Positions 1 through 11,589 of a stretch of 64,000 nt of DNA are shown here, one piece after another. Under the pieces are notes generated by a model. It searched no databases and was not told the origin of the DNA. It was given only the letters and a program-made list of their open reading frames with translations. Positions within the stretch are counted from its first letter, which is position 1. Every line of letters begins with the position of its first letter. This DNA is from Tipula vernalis (taxonomy: Eukaryota; Arthropoda; Insecta; Diptera; Tipulidae): assembly GCA_958295665.1 (NCBI GenBank), contig OY282559.1, positions 246,136,764 to 246,200,763 of the forward strand, given 5' to 3'. A program made the translations under genes and the position numbers.

Positions 1-501
1 AGGCTAATACCTCAATGCAAAAAATGCCAAGGTTTCAATCACACGCAAAAATATTGCAGACGGGAGCCAAGATGCGTAAAATGTGCTGGAAAACACAACG
101 CGAAAGAGTGTACAGAAAGTAGAAACACCCCTGCAAAATGTATAAACTGTAAAGGGCATCATCCTGCAAATTATAGAGGCTGTGAAGTAGCCAAAGAACT
201 TCAAAGACTAAGAAACAAAACGCATCAGTTTCCTCAAAACCCTAGGGTTACCAGAGAAGAGAAACCAACTAAAACCCAAGCGGAGCCAAAACCACCAGGT
301 ATAGGTACAGAGCGAAAAAGTTATTCACAAATTGTACAGCAATCATCTAATGCTACGAATGATAATCCCCTTGAAAGGATTTGTCGAAGCATAGAAGCCA
401 TAAATATAAGGCTAGCAAAGCAAGAACGTGGTCTAGAAGCTTTATATAAGCGTCTAGATATGCATCAAACCTTGAACGAGGCAACAGCCCTCATATACTA
501 A
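1..501 (+). CDS. Jockey ORF1 (gag-like) C-terminal part, partial
   Basis: Frame 1 is open from the first base to TAA at 499-501, giving 166 codons of a longer protein. It encodes a nucleic-acid-binding gag-like protein that coats LINE RNA. Three cysteine knuckles sit at residues of about 6-60: a CX2CX4HX4C motif (CKKCQGFNHTQKYC), then CX2CX3HX4C (CVKCAGKHNAKEC), then CX2CX3HX6C (CINCKGHHPANYRGC). This 4-3-3 spacing series is typical of jockey-clade ORF1. The tail is rich in Pro, Lys, Gln and Ser and ends in a short helical segment. The stop is separated from the ORF2 ATG by one base (taa-a-atg), so ORF2 is probably translated by termination-reinitiation. The N-terminal half lies upstream of the window. 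No break is seen in the visible part. Confidence 0.85.
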   Translation, partial: RLIPQCKKCQGFNHTQKYCRREPRCVKCAGKHNAKECTESRNTPAKCINCKGHHPANYRGCEVAKELQRLRNKTHQFPQNPRVTREEKPTKTQAEPKPPGIGTERKSYSQIVQQSSNATNDNPLERICRSIEAINIRLAKQERGLEALYKRLDMHQTLNEATALIY

Positions 502-502
502 A

Positions 503-3180
503 ATGAGCAGATCACTAAGAATTGTCACCTGGAACGCGAACGGATTAGCGCAACATGTTCCAGAGCTAGAAATTTTTCTAAATTTAGAAAAAATAGATAT
601 CTGCCTTATATCGGAGAGCCATTTGACAAAAACATCATTTATTAAAATACGTGATTATGAATGTTACCATGCTGTTCACCCAGGAGGAAAACCCAGAGGA
701 GGATCAACAGTAATAGTGAAAAAGAGTCTCAAACACTATGAAGAACCTAGTATAGAAGAGGAAAGTATGCAAGTTAAAACCATAAAAGTTGAAACTAACA
801 ATAATAATGAATACAGTATTTCCTCTATCTACTGCCCTCCACGCTATAATCTAAACAAAGAAGATTATAATAGACTCTTTAGATCACTAGGATCCAATTT
901 TATTATTGGTGGTGACTTTAATGCAAAAAACACCTATTGGGGATCAAGACTTACAACCCATAAAGGAAAAGAGCTATTCGAAGCCGGACGAATAAATAAC
1001 TGCGAGTTCCACTCTGGAGGTAAACCAACATACTGGCCTGCTGATATAAATAAAATACCAGATCTCATTGACTTTTATGTAACGAAAGGGATCTTCGAGG
1101 ATTACATGTACATCGAAAACAGCGAAGGGATATATTCCGATCATACACCTGTTATCATGACACTCAGCACAATGATAATTAATAAGGATAACCTGCCTAA
1201 ATTAACAAATAAAAGAACTAATTGGGACCTATTCCAAAAACTAATTGAAATGCAAATAAATCTACGAGTGCCGATTAAAACACCGGTACAGTTGGAAGAC
1301 GAACTAGAGGTATTTAACAGTACTATTCAACAAGCAGCATGGGAAAGTTCTCCTGCTAGTCACACCGAATCCCGTAGGAATCAAAATTATCCTATTGAGG
1401 TCAGGGAGTTAGTTAGAGAGAAACGGAAGGCAAGAAAAACCTGGCAAAGGACACGCGCCCCGGAAAACAAAAAAATCCTCAATTTTCTATGCAATAAACT
1501 AAAACAACTTATAAAAGAAATTAAGAATGAAACTATCAACAAGTACTTAAATGGTCTCACCGAACATAAAGATACTGATTACTCTCTTTGGAAAGCAACA
1601 AAGGGATTAAAAAGAACTAAAATGCATGTGCCACCTATTAAAAATGGGGAAGGAACCTGGGCCAAAAGTGACAAGCAAAAAGCTATTTTATTTGCAGCTC
1701 ACTTGGAAGACACCTTTCAACCGCTACCTAGGCAAACAGCAGATGAAAACATAATAACAATTAGCAAAATTGATGAATATAATATTCGATGTGTAACATT
1801 ACAGGAATTAAAAAATGAGATCAAGTGTAATTTGAACGCAAAAAAAGCTCCAGGATATGATTTAATTACTGGACAAGTCGTAAAAGCCATTCCCGAGAAG
1901 GGACTACGAAAATTGGTTCAAATTATTAATGCTGTCTTCAGACTAAAATATGTCCCACGGCAATGGAAGGTTGCGGAAGTAATTATGATCCCCAAACCAG
2001 GCAAACCAGCGAACGATAAAAAGTCATACAGACCGATTTCACTACTTCCTGTAATTTCAAAATTATTTGAAAAATTACTGCTCAAGAGACTCAAGCCAAT
2101 AATAGAAGAGAGAAATTTGATTCCACCACACCAATTTGGATTTAGAGAAAATCACTCTACGATAGAACAAGTTCACAGAATAACGGATATAATCGAAGAC
2201 TCACTTGAGAATAAGAAGATATGCTCCAGCATCTTCTTAGATGTAGCACAAGCTTTCGACAAAGTTTGGCACCAAGGACTTAAATTTAAATTGCATCGAG
2301 ATCTACCTAAGCAATTCTATCAAATTCTTAAATCTTATATCGCAGACCGACATTTCCGTGTAAAATATAACCAAGAGTACTCTGAACTAAAGAGAATATC
2401 AGCAGGCATACCACAGGGTAGCGTACTGGGTCCTATATTGTACATCCTGTACACCAGAGATATGCCAAATACAGAAGGTGCCACCATAGCAACATTTGCA
2501 GACGATACAGCTATTCTGGCGACTGGAAAGTGTATATCAGAAGCAACGACCAAACTTCAAAAAGCAACCGACACAGTGAGTAGTTGGACAAAGAAATGGC
2601 GCATTAGCCTAAACGAAGCAAAGTCGGTTCACGTAAACTTCACGAACCAGAAAGTTAACTGGATTCCAGTGAAACTTAATTCAAGGCCGGTTCCAAATGC
2701 AAATACAGCCAAATACCTCGGCATGACTCTCGATTGCAAGCTTAGATGGAAAGAGCATGTTAAAAAGAAAAAGAAGAATTGAACATTAAATATAGGAAAA
2801 TGTATTGGCTAATAGGTAGAAACTCTGAGCTTACAATACATAACAAATTGCTATTATATCAGCAAATACTTAAACCAGTATGGACCTACGGTATTCAACT
2901 TTGGGGTTGTACCAAGAAGACAAATGTACAAATGATTCAATGTTTTCAAAACAAAGTGCTGCGTGGCATTGTAAACGCACCATGGTACATTAGAAATGAT
3001 AACCTCCATAGGGACTTAAACATGGAATATGTAAGTGAAGAAATACAAAATCATGCGAAGAAACACATTCAGCGGATATCTCGGCACCAAAATGCAGACA
3101 TACGAAGTTTGTTGGATACCACCAATGCAGTAAGAAGACTTCAAAGGCAGAAACCTTTGGAATTGGGCAGTTGTATTTAA
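503..3180 (+). pseudogene. Jockey ORF2: AP-endonuclease / reverse transcriptase, one frameshift
   Basis: The first 759 codons (503-2782) hold an APE-type endonuclease that nicks the target: TWNANGL near residue 10, GGDFNAKN near 135, SDHTP near 211. The reverse transcriptase follows: RPISLLP, QFGFRENHST, LDVAQAFDKVW near 578, GIPQGSVLGP near 635 and the catalytic FADDTA near 665, then KYLGMTLD in the thumb. In a purine-rich run at about 2762-2778 one base is missing compared with the related copy near 41880. The frame then shifts and continues to 3180 with the C-terminal region (YRKMYWLIGR, WTYGIQLWGC). ATG 503 is chosen because it directly follows the ORF1 stop and starts just before the endonuclease. 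All catalytic motifs are intact; only the frameshift disables it. Confidence 0.9.
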
Positions 3181-3335
3181 TTTAGATAGAGAAAAATAAT
3201 TACTATGTAAATTCAAACGGGAGTATCCATTGGGCTACTGCCCGTCAAATGTGAATCTTCATTTAAGAAAGATAAATTACTAAATGATTTGTAAATCAGT
3301 TGTAATATTAAATAAAAGGGAAAAAAAAAAAAAAA

Positions 3336-4318
3336 GAATGTGCAGCAGCACCAAAGAAAAAATTTAAAAGTTGGCCAGTAGCATCTAAACCGTGGGAAAG
3401 AATCCACATAGATTTCGCAGGCCCATTTCTTAATTCAATGTGGCTATTATGTATAGATGCTTATTCAAAATACCCCTTTATAGTGAAGATGTCTGATATT
3501 ACTACAAAGTCAACTATTCGCGCTTTGCAATCAATATTTTCTATAGAGGGTCTTCCTGATTGTATTGTTAGTGATAATGGCACATCATTCACATCAGAAA
3601 TATTTGCTCAATTTTGTGAGAAGAATGGTATTTCACACCTTACTACAGCGCCTTTTCATCCATCATCGAACGGGGAAGCTGAAAGATTCGTTAGGACTTT
3701 CAAAACATCCATGAAGAAACTATAATTGATGGAGGTTCTACGGATGTTGCACTGCTTAAATTCTTAAGTAGTTATCGATTTTCACCAGGGTTAAGTGGAA
3801 AATCACCCTCGGAATTATTCCATGGACGTCAGCCCAAAACTATTCTTCATCTGATGTTTCCACGAACATCATCAACGCCCCAACAAAATGCGGCTAAGTT
3901 TCAACCTGGAGATGATGTGTACATCAAGAACTTCAACAAACAAAGTAAATGGCTGCAAAGAAAAATACAAGAACCAGCAGGCAACATGATGTATTTGATC
4001 CAAGTCAATGGAGTGATCGTCAAACGGCATCAGCACCAGATTCGCTTGCGAACAACGAAACCGGATGATTATCAGTTGGCAGAAGGGATTCTCAAATCAA
4101 ATGAATCACCGACTCAGGCTAGTATGAAATCGATTCTTAAAACAAAAGATCTTTGTTCTTCTAGTATTGCAAAAATTGCATTTACAGACGACGAGAGGAA
4201 ACGTAGGAGTGTATCTGAATCAGATATTTTGGGAATAAGAAACATACCCAGAAGATCCGAACGAGAAAGAAAACCCATACCCACCCCACCGGTCAACTAC
4301 ATCATCGAAAAAACCTAA
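3336..4318 (+). pseudogene. Ty3/gypsy pol 3' part: integrase core and C-terminal region
   Basis: Directly after the LINE poly-A tail an open frame begins with EC and continues through an rve-type integrase core: IDFAGP (first Asp), SDNGTSF (second Asp) and NGEAERF (Glu), the DDE triad that joins retroviral-like DNA to the target. At about 3717-3722 a one-base loss in an A-run shifts the frame, creating TAA at 3723-3725. The shifted frame then reads to TAA 4316-4318 with SPSELFHGRQ, GDDVYIKNF and a short basic tail. The GDxVYxKNF / KRHxxQIR pattern fits Ty3/gypsy elements of the Mag-like K02A2.6 type, but lineage is an inference. Gag, protease, RT and RNase H would lie upstream of the LINE, outside the window. 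Not a host gene: it is followed by a polypurine tract and LTR start. Confidence 0.85.
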
Positions 4319-4329
4319 GCGGAGAGGAA
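4317..4329 (+). promoter_or_regulatory. Polypurine tract of the Ty3/gypsy element
   Basis: The sequence aagcggagaggaa abuts TGTTATA, the usual arrangement of a plus-strand primer next to a 3' LTR beginning TG. It starts inside the integrase stop codon, as in many compact Ty3 elements. Confidence 0.7.
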
Positions 4330-7300
4330 TGTTATAAATTCACTAAATTATGTATTCTAATATTTATTTTGTACGTGTACTACCAAAAGAATCTAGTACT
4401 CATTTATTTTATATAATTGCACTAATTTAGTACCTGTTTGTTTTGACCTTTAGAATCACAACAAAATTGTCAAATGAATTTTAGTTGGTATACCGGCATT
4501 CAGCGTGAGATAACGTGTACCCATTTATGCAAATAAATAAAAAATAAAAATAAAACTTATTATATTTAAATAAGTTAATTTATTATATTAATGGTAGATA
4601 AAAACAAAATAAAAATAGTGATAACTATAAAAACGTTGAAATGTTCTTCAAATAGTTTTGAACAAAAAAATCGTGTGAACAAACATGTTCACGTATAGAG
4701 GATGCTACAGTTATACTCGTAGACAAGGAAGAAAACCTTTGATAAATATTTTTATTAAACGTTTATAAATATTCAAGAATTTTAATTTTTTTTACACTAT
4801 TACGATAACATTTTTCTTAATCAAACTACCCCAATTTTCGATAGTTCAAGTAAAAGATATTACAGTTTTATGCTCGATAAAACAAAAACAGTACAGTTTT
4901 GAATCTTAGCCCCACACCTTCTTTATTCCTCAATAAACTGTATCATTTTCTCTTTTCATGGTGATTTTTTGGTCTATTTTTACTGGACTATTTAGATTTT
5001 TTTTTTTTTTATTATTTTATACTGTAATTAAATAAAACCATCAAAAAGTCAGTGTACTATATTAAACAAAAAATTTCTTTGATTTCAAGCTTCCGTGCTT
5101 TATATTATCGATCCTTCAATTCAACATCGTCTACATTTGAGTGTAGACAATTTCCAAATAGACGTAGACGCACAATACTGCTCAAATCACCTGTAAAGTA
5201 TATTTTTTACTTTTTAGTTGACAGTGTACTGTCATGAATAAAACTTGTAATTCATTTATTGTATTAGCTGCGCTAATTACTTTCATATTCAAGTGAGCGT
5301 TCACGAAGTGAACATAAACCAAAATAATTAAGTTATTGACCACTCGTTTGGTTTTTTCACAATTAGGACCCAATGGTTATATTTAAATATAACTTTAACC
5401 AATTTAGTATATTGGTGGTGGTACTAATTTTTAGGCGAATTTTACTCGTAATCAATAACTGCTGCTTGTTGCTTCAATTAAACGTTTAATACAATATATC
5501 AATCTATTGTCTTGACATATTCAACGGAAATATTAAAAAATGAACTCAAATGTAAAAAACTTTCCATGGAAAAATTTCGATAACTAAAATATGGCAATAA
5601 TGTACTAAAGTTATAAGACAAGCCTCCAAAATCGAGTAAGGGAAATAACACTTCATGACCGATATGAACTTAGTTTAAAATTACTTTATTCCACAGATTG
5701 ATAACAAATTGAAACAAAAAAGTTTGACATACAAATCAAAAATTCTCAAAATGTCAACCAAGTTAATTTATTTATCGTTATTTGATGAAACGTTGATAGT
5801 AAATTATAGGAAGCACGCCAAAAATGAAATAATTTCGCAGCTCTTTACGATGAAGTGTGTAGATTGGGTGTAATCCGATAACATTGAAATGATGCAATTT
5901 AAATGTTTAGGTTTTGAGTCGCAAAAATTGACGGGAATGATAACCGGCAAAACTGTCACATAGTGACAAATCTTTAATACTATTGTCAATGCGTATTTTA
6001 TCTAATCTAGCGCCTTTCTCATATACTGTAATATTTAAGATAAATAAGAAGGTAGCTATGTACTTTAGTTGTAATACGCGTCTTGTAATCAAAACAACTT
6101 AAAAAAAAAAAAAAGATTTATCTTCTAATATCATTTCTAAGAAAAAATGTAATTTACTTAAACAATTATCGACCATGTCTGCGATTGCATCATAGTTAAA
6201 TAAAATATAAATATTATAAATAAATTTTATTTAATTTTCGAAATTATTTCTCTAATGTATGGTATCGGTAAGTAGGTTCGAGTTTAGTTTTCTAGCGCAT
6301 GGCGCTCCTCCTAATTTATTGTACTCGTAACTCGTATAACGTTTTATATTATTTAGCAATAAAAGCGCGATTATTTTTATTTTACAATTTAACACAATAA
6401 CCAATCTAAGTGTGTGCCTTCAAAAAAAATATTTAGTTCTTGGAAATAATTAATTATTTTTATTATATCAAACATATCAATCGAGATCATATCAATATTT
6501 AATTAAAATATTTTTATTTATTTTATCGGTGCACAGAGTTGATTTTGTTGGTGGAATATTTCTGCACTAAATACATTGAGAGATTACAGACAAATAAAAA
6601 AAAAAATCGTTTTATCGAAATTTCGTGGTCAAATTCATTCATGATTAATTTGAATATGTAAATATTTAAATATCGCATTTTATTTTATTATATTATTGAT
6701 TTGTCATTTATGATTGCGAGGAATTTTTCTCACGGTCCGCGCGGGCTTTGTGATTTATTTGGGTAAATAACATAACATTGGATTATAAATCATAAATATA
6801 TACAAGTATATACCAGGCGATGCAAGGTTGACATGTAAACAAAACTTATTAACAAGATGGTTTAACATTTTAATTTTATACAATCGACTTTTAAACAATA
6901 AGCGAAAAATGTGTACTTGAGAAAATAGTAAGTTGTGCAAACGGTTGCCCCATACATTAAATCATTAAAAATAATAATCGACGAATATTGATATTTGGTT
7001 CTTTCCACCAAAAATGTAAACCATACTTGGTCCTCGCTACTTTAGTCACTTTATTGTTTATTGTAGTTTTGAATTAAATTGCGGCTGGAACAAAATGAAA
7101 CGAAAATAATTTTTTGTTTATGATTACAGCATTTACTTTAAGTAATAATAATCAAAGTTAAATATGGAACAACGGTGCGAAGTATTACACACAAAATGTA
7201 GCTACACAAATTAACGAAAAGTATAAGTGTACTGAAAAAGTGTAGGAATACATAAAAAAGTGTAAATCACCAGTAGAATCAGAACCTTGATTCCATAAAA

Positions 7301-8448
7301 ACTAAGACAATGCGTAGATGTGAAAACTTGTAAAAACATAGCTTACTGTTATGACTTTTCGATAATATTTTAGTAATATTCAAATTAAAAAATTGTAAAC
7401 TGATAAAAGTAAGCTTTGCTTAATACAAGATGTCACCTTTACACATTATCTTATGGTGTTATGACACTGACTAGTTTTCAAGTACTATAAATTGCTGTAA
7501 AAACAATAAAACGAAATAAACTAATCATAGTGTAGACACCACTGGACGTACTTATTTTGACATTTTGAAAAACAAAAATACAACTTTTACGTATGATCTA
7601 AAAAATAGAAATGTTTAAGTATGTATAAAAAAAATCTTCTTTCAACTTAAAAACGCCATAAAAGCAAAACGCCAAAATGACTTTTCTTTCACACAAAACG
7701 TTAAAATATGTATCTGTCAAAAATATAAATAAAATTGAATTATTTTTGATAGAATTGCTCGAATTAAATTGCTACAAAATGGGACAATAAAACTTTAAAT
7801 CTAATTTGCACGAATTTTTTTGAATTTTTTGCGCTATAATACACCCACTTCACTCAGATGCGAGCCTCTATTTCCATAAAGTGGACAGGTCAAGCTTTCC
7901 GAAACGATTCTTGTTATTATTAAGGTAAAAAGAGTTGGGCATATGCGATAAATTGTGAATATGATTTCTGGGCTGCAAACTGACATACACATAATCCAAT
8001 AAACACTACTTCGAAGCCGGATTTTAAGCACTCAGGGACCCCAAAAATGTCAAAGTTGAACATCTTTTTATTTTGCTTTATTTTTTATTTTTTGTTTTTA
8101 ATTTTGTCTTTTAATTTTTAGGCATCTCAACTCAAGCAAAGCGCTAGAGCGAGAGAGATGCCTGTTGATATCTGTAAACAAATAGTAATTCGAAAAGTAC
8201 TCATCCGAGTTTCATGAAACAAAGACAGACTAATAGACCTTGATCAAATAAGAAAAACAAGGTATGGCTAAGATTTCTAGCTGGTCGGACTCCAAAGTTA
8301 TAGATGCGTAAATATTCCCTTCATAAAATATTCACGTAAAAAACTAAAACAATAAAAGTCATAGCATACTCGATACTTTCAAAATTTTATTTTGCTTATG
8401 AAATAAATAAATGAAAATGGTTTTGTTTGTAAGTACATACAATAGATA
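4330..8448. other. 3' LTR start of the Ty3/gypsy element, then AT-rich non-coding DNA
   Basis: An LTR-like sequence starts at 4330 (TGTTATAAATTC). Its far end cannot be fixed because the 5' LTR is not in view; A-rich aataaa-like runs near 4530-4560 could be its polyadenylation region. The rest is A/T-rich with short homopolymers and no supported gene. A patch at about 7850-8060 resembles, in part in inverted order, a patch at about 10190-10420, suggesting an old dispersed repeat. Confidence 0.5.
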
Positions 8449-9872
8449 CAGTGCGGTTTAATAGATTAGCACCACTCAATTCTGAGAAGCAAAAGTCAAT
8501 TTCCAGACGGTGCGTGTGAGACAGAAAAATTTGTGAAATAGAGCAAGAAATAGTATTTAGTACTGAATACAATAGCAAAAAACAAAAAACGCATAAATCA
8601 AGATAACTGCCTTTTTGGTTTTGTTTTGAAAAATGAGTCAGAAATTCACGAGTTTGTTTCATTTGTTCGGTTCATTTGATTATCGCCACTTGAAAAAATA
8701 GATGAAACAATAGCATTATGTGTGATTTCTTACCAACATTTTTTTTTTTAATTCAATATTAAAATATAATTTCTAATATTTAGTGGGACTTCCATTATTC
8801 TGAATAACTTCAAAAATACGATCCTTAAGTGAGTCGTATAATCACATCGAATAATTGAGTGAAATGTCTGCCAATCCCTCTTTAATCAGCTCTTCCTTAG
8901 TATAATACTGTTTCCCTCCTTCGTATGCTTCACGTGTGAGCCAGCCCCAAACATTTTCTGTTATGTTTAAGTCCGGCGAATATGGTGACCACGGCAATAG
9001 CTGGAAATTTTGACTTTTGACGTAAGACTTTACAACGCGAGCTGTGTATTTTAGTGGGTTATCTTGTTGGAAAATTCATGAGTGGTGTAAAAAGGTCATG
9101 GATTTTAGGGAAAACAGATTCCAGTAACGTCGGGTAACTGTTTCCGGTAATTTTTGTACTTTGAAACACCAAATTGGTTGTGCCATAATAAGAGATTGAA
9201 CCCCAGACTATTACGCCCCTTCTCTACTATGATGGCGATTCGAAAACACTTCCTCTTTCCTAAGGTCGTGTAAATAATAATTATTCCAAACTGGTATATC
9301 TAAGTTAATTTTTTTTTCATCAGAAAATACGCCAATCCTCTTTCCAATCGTTTTATATGTTTTGCACTTAAAATAGCACTTGGCATTAACATCAGGTTGA
9401 AAGGCAATTTTTGTCGTAGAAAGAGTGTGCTGTTGAAACCCTTCCTTTATAATTACCTCTATAAGATTTTGTACCTTTCAAATAATTTAGTATGGCTTTG
9501 TGACCTCGTCCCTTCCTGATAATACACATCTATTTTGGCCCTTTCTGATAAAGTTAAACACTTTTTCTTACCCATTGGTTAAAAACTGAATAACAAACAT
9601 ACCAATTCTTAACTACACTTTCAAATTTTTAAAAAATAAACTAGTCAGATTCATGAACAACGACAATATATTTGGTGGCGACAATCAAATGAACTGAAAA
9701 AAATATCACTCATTTGTTTTTTGACTCATTTTTCAAAACGAAACAAAAAACACAGTTACTTTGATGTTACTTTCTTTCTCTATTTCACAATTTTTTCTAT
9801 CTGACACAGACCGGCTGAAAATTTACTTTTGCTTCTCAGAATTGAGGGGCGGTAATCAATTGAACCGCACTG
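8449..9872 (-). mobile_element. Tc1-like DNA transposon with long terminal inverted repeats
   Basis: The ends read CAGTGCGGTT at 8449 and its inverted match at 9872, each next to TA (8447-8448 and 9873-9874), the target duplication of Tc1/mariner elements. Similarity between the two ends continues inward with gaps for about 200 bp or more, including shared blocks such as aaaaatgagtca and ctcaattctgagaagcaaaa. A minus-strand transposase relic occupies the centre. The element is about 1.42 kb, close to the usual Tc1 size. Terminal divergence and many coding breaks indicate an old, inactive copy. Confidence 0.9.
8773..9575 (-). pseudogene. Tc1-like DD34E transposase relic
   Basis: Reading leftward from ATG at 9573-9575 the protein begins MGKKKCLTLSERAKIDVYY, a Tc1-type N-terminus ahead of the helix-turn-helix. 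After frame breaks come GVFSDEKKINLD (first catalytic Asp), FQQDNPLKYTARVV (second Asp), then SPYSPDLNITENVWGWL (Glu). Counting from the second Asp to the Glu gives 34 intervening residues, so DD34E. The C-terminus has YYTKEELI and ends at TAG on 8773-8775. Total length is about 270 codons against roughly 340 for intact Tc1 proteins, so part of the segment between the DNA-binding region and the first Asp is missing. Several frame changes and a stop make it non-functional. The family assignment is secure; the subfamily is not. Confidence 0.85.
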
Positions 9873-9874
9873 TA

Positions 9875-10717
9875 TATATTGAAAGACGGAATTGTTGAGA
9901 TGCCGGTAATGCGATTACATCCTGTAATGGGTTTTCTTATATTTTTTTTTTGGATCATTTAGTATCAAAAGGTTTTTCTGTAAACCTCTCACTTTTTAAG
10001 ATATTTACAAAATGAATTGTTGTGGCTAAAGGAAGTGGCCAATTCCGGTTGGCCGATTTGGAATAAAATTCAATGGGGCCTCCTAATTTATGGAAAAACT
10101 TAAATATAAAGTTTTATATCGGTTGGTTAAACCATTTGGTTGCTGTATAGAGGACACAGACTGACAAACTGACAGACAGACACGATTTTCAAACATAATT
10201 TTTCGGTCTCAGGGGACCTCAAAACAGATATGTAAATCTCCAAAAATCTCAAAGTCCAAAATTTTTGTGATTTCTATACTTTATTTTACTTACGTAAAAG
10301 AACGTAAAAGGAATGGGCATTTGCGATAAATTTTTCACTTATTAACAAAAGTTGTGTCGGAAAGCTTAACCTGTCCACTTTAAGGCAATATAGGTCACAC
10401 CTGGTAACATCTGTAAGATTTTTGTAAATGGTACTAGTGTAGTTAGCATAAGCTTTGAACATTTTAAGTGATTTTTTCAATTTTCAAAATTTTGTCGAAC
10501 AGGACAACACCGGCGTGAAGTACTTAACGTTAAAAGAAAAGTGTAACTACACAAATTAATAGAAAAGTGGCGTAAACACAGAAAAGTGGAAAATCATAAC
10601 GTTTTAATTTATGTAGTTATCGTTATATTTATACTCGTATAAAATAAATAACAGAAATTGAATAAATTTGTAAAAATTTCGAATTTTAAATTTAAGTTCA
10701 AAAAGGGCCACTTTAAG
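9875..10717. other. Non-coding, contains an old dispersed repeat
   Basis: No gene is supported. The part 10150-10260 has ctgacagacagacacg and tttttcggtctcaggggacc, phrases that look like a dispersed fly repeat. The part 10310-10420 shares gggcatttgcgataaatt and cggaaagctt-acctgtccactt with 7860-7950, partly in opposite orientation. Confidence 0.3.
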
Positions 10718-10727
10718 GTTAGTTTGA

Positions 10728-11579
10728 TTCTGTTAAAGTTAGCCGAAAGTTGCCAGCCGAAAGTGAAAAGTCGATAATGCAGATTGTTTAGTCCAGCGGA
10801 AAGTTGAAAAATGTCAATGCAGATTGTATAATCACAACCGAAAGTAAAAAGTCGATAATGCAGATTATGATGTAACATTCCAGCCGAAGATAAAAATTTT
10901 TTTAGTTATCAGCCGAAAGTAAATAGGATACATAGATTTAAATAAAAATTTTTGTAAATAAATTTACGTGTAAAACCTTGCTGCGTAGAAAATATCGGAA
11001 AATCAGAAGAATATACAAAATTGTAATAAAATCAGCCTCTAGAGTATATATCTGAAGCTAAATCGTTTTTATGTGATTTATCAATAGCTATCGCAGGAAA
11101 AAATTCAGTTCAAGTTTCCCGTAGGAAATCTCGGACAATTCAATTTTCCAAAAATTATTACAAAATTAAAAATACAAACATCCGAAAATTAAATGAAATC
11201 CAACTAGAAACATGAAATGATTCTTACACAATTAATTTTTCAGATTAATGTCCGTATACAAAAAATTCCGTTAATTTTAATGGATTTTTTTCTTGCGATA
11301 GCTATTGATAAGTCACATCAATGCAATCCATCTCCAGACATAACACTCTAGAGGCTGATTTTATACAAATTTTCTAATAATTTTTGGAAAATCGAATTTT
11401 CCGAGATTTCCCACGGGAAACTTGAACTGAATGTTTTTCCTGCGATAGCTATTGACAAGTCACATCAATGCAATCCATCTCCAGACATAACGCTCTACAG
11501 GCTGATTTATTTTCAACTGGAAGGTCAATAACATAATCTGCATTATCGACTTTTCACTTTCGGCTAACTTTAACAGGGT
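10728..11579. mobile_element. Non-autonomous foldback-type DNA element
   Basis: The ends share ctgttaaagttagccgaaag in inverted orientation. Outside both ends lies the same 10-bp direct repeat gttagtttga (10718-10727 and 11580-11589), a likely target duplication. Within about 200 bp of the left end the motif ccgaaag-gaaaagtcgataatgcagatt is repeated several times. The inner part (about 11030-11505) holds three related 70-80 bp segments with aatcagcct-tagag and caatagctatcgcagg, two in one orientation and one inverted, so the strand can fold back on itself. No coding capacity is visible. A 9-10 bp duplication would suit a Mutator-like element, but superfamily is uncertain. Confidence 0.6.
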
Positions 11580-11589
11580 GTTAGTTTGA

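Larger units (their letters stand above)
1..3335 (+). mobile_element. Jockey-clade non-LTR retrotransposon, 5' end outside window
   Basis: The element enters the window inside ORF1 and carries ORF2 (AP-endonuclease plus reverse transcriptase), a 3' UTR of about 140 bp, an aataaaa signal just before the end and a 15-A tail (3321-3335). The poly-A tail with no LTR is the mark of target-primed LINE insertion. The base after the tail is already inside a Ty3/gypsy integrase reading frame, so this LINE landed in an older retrotransposon. Related but not identical copies lie at about 39555-40200 (minus) and 40610-42418 (plus). The single frameshift in ORF2 suggests a fairly recent but inactive copy. 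The target-site duplication cannot be tested because the 5' end is not in the window. Confidence 0.9.

Noticed and set aside
3438..3725. Integrase-like frame as a host K02A2.6-type gene
   Set aside because: It continues after a frameshift to a polypurine tract and LTR start, so it is a Ty3/gypsy element.
8396..8662. 88-codon minus-strand frame
   Set aside because: It covers the terminal inverted repeat of the Tc1-like element and has no counterpart at the other end.
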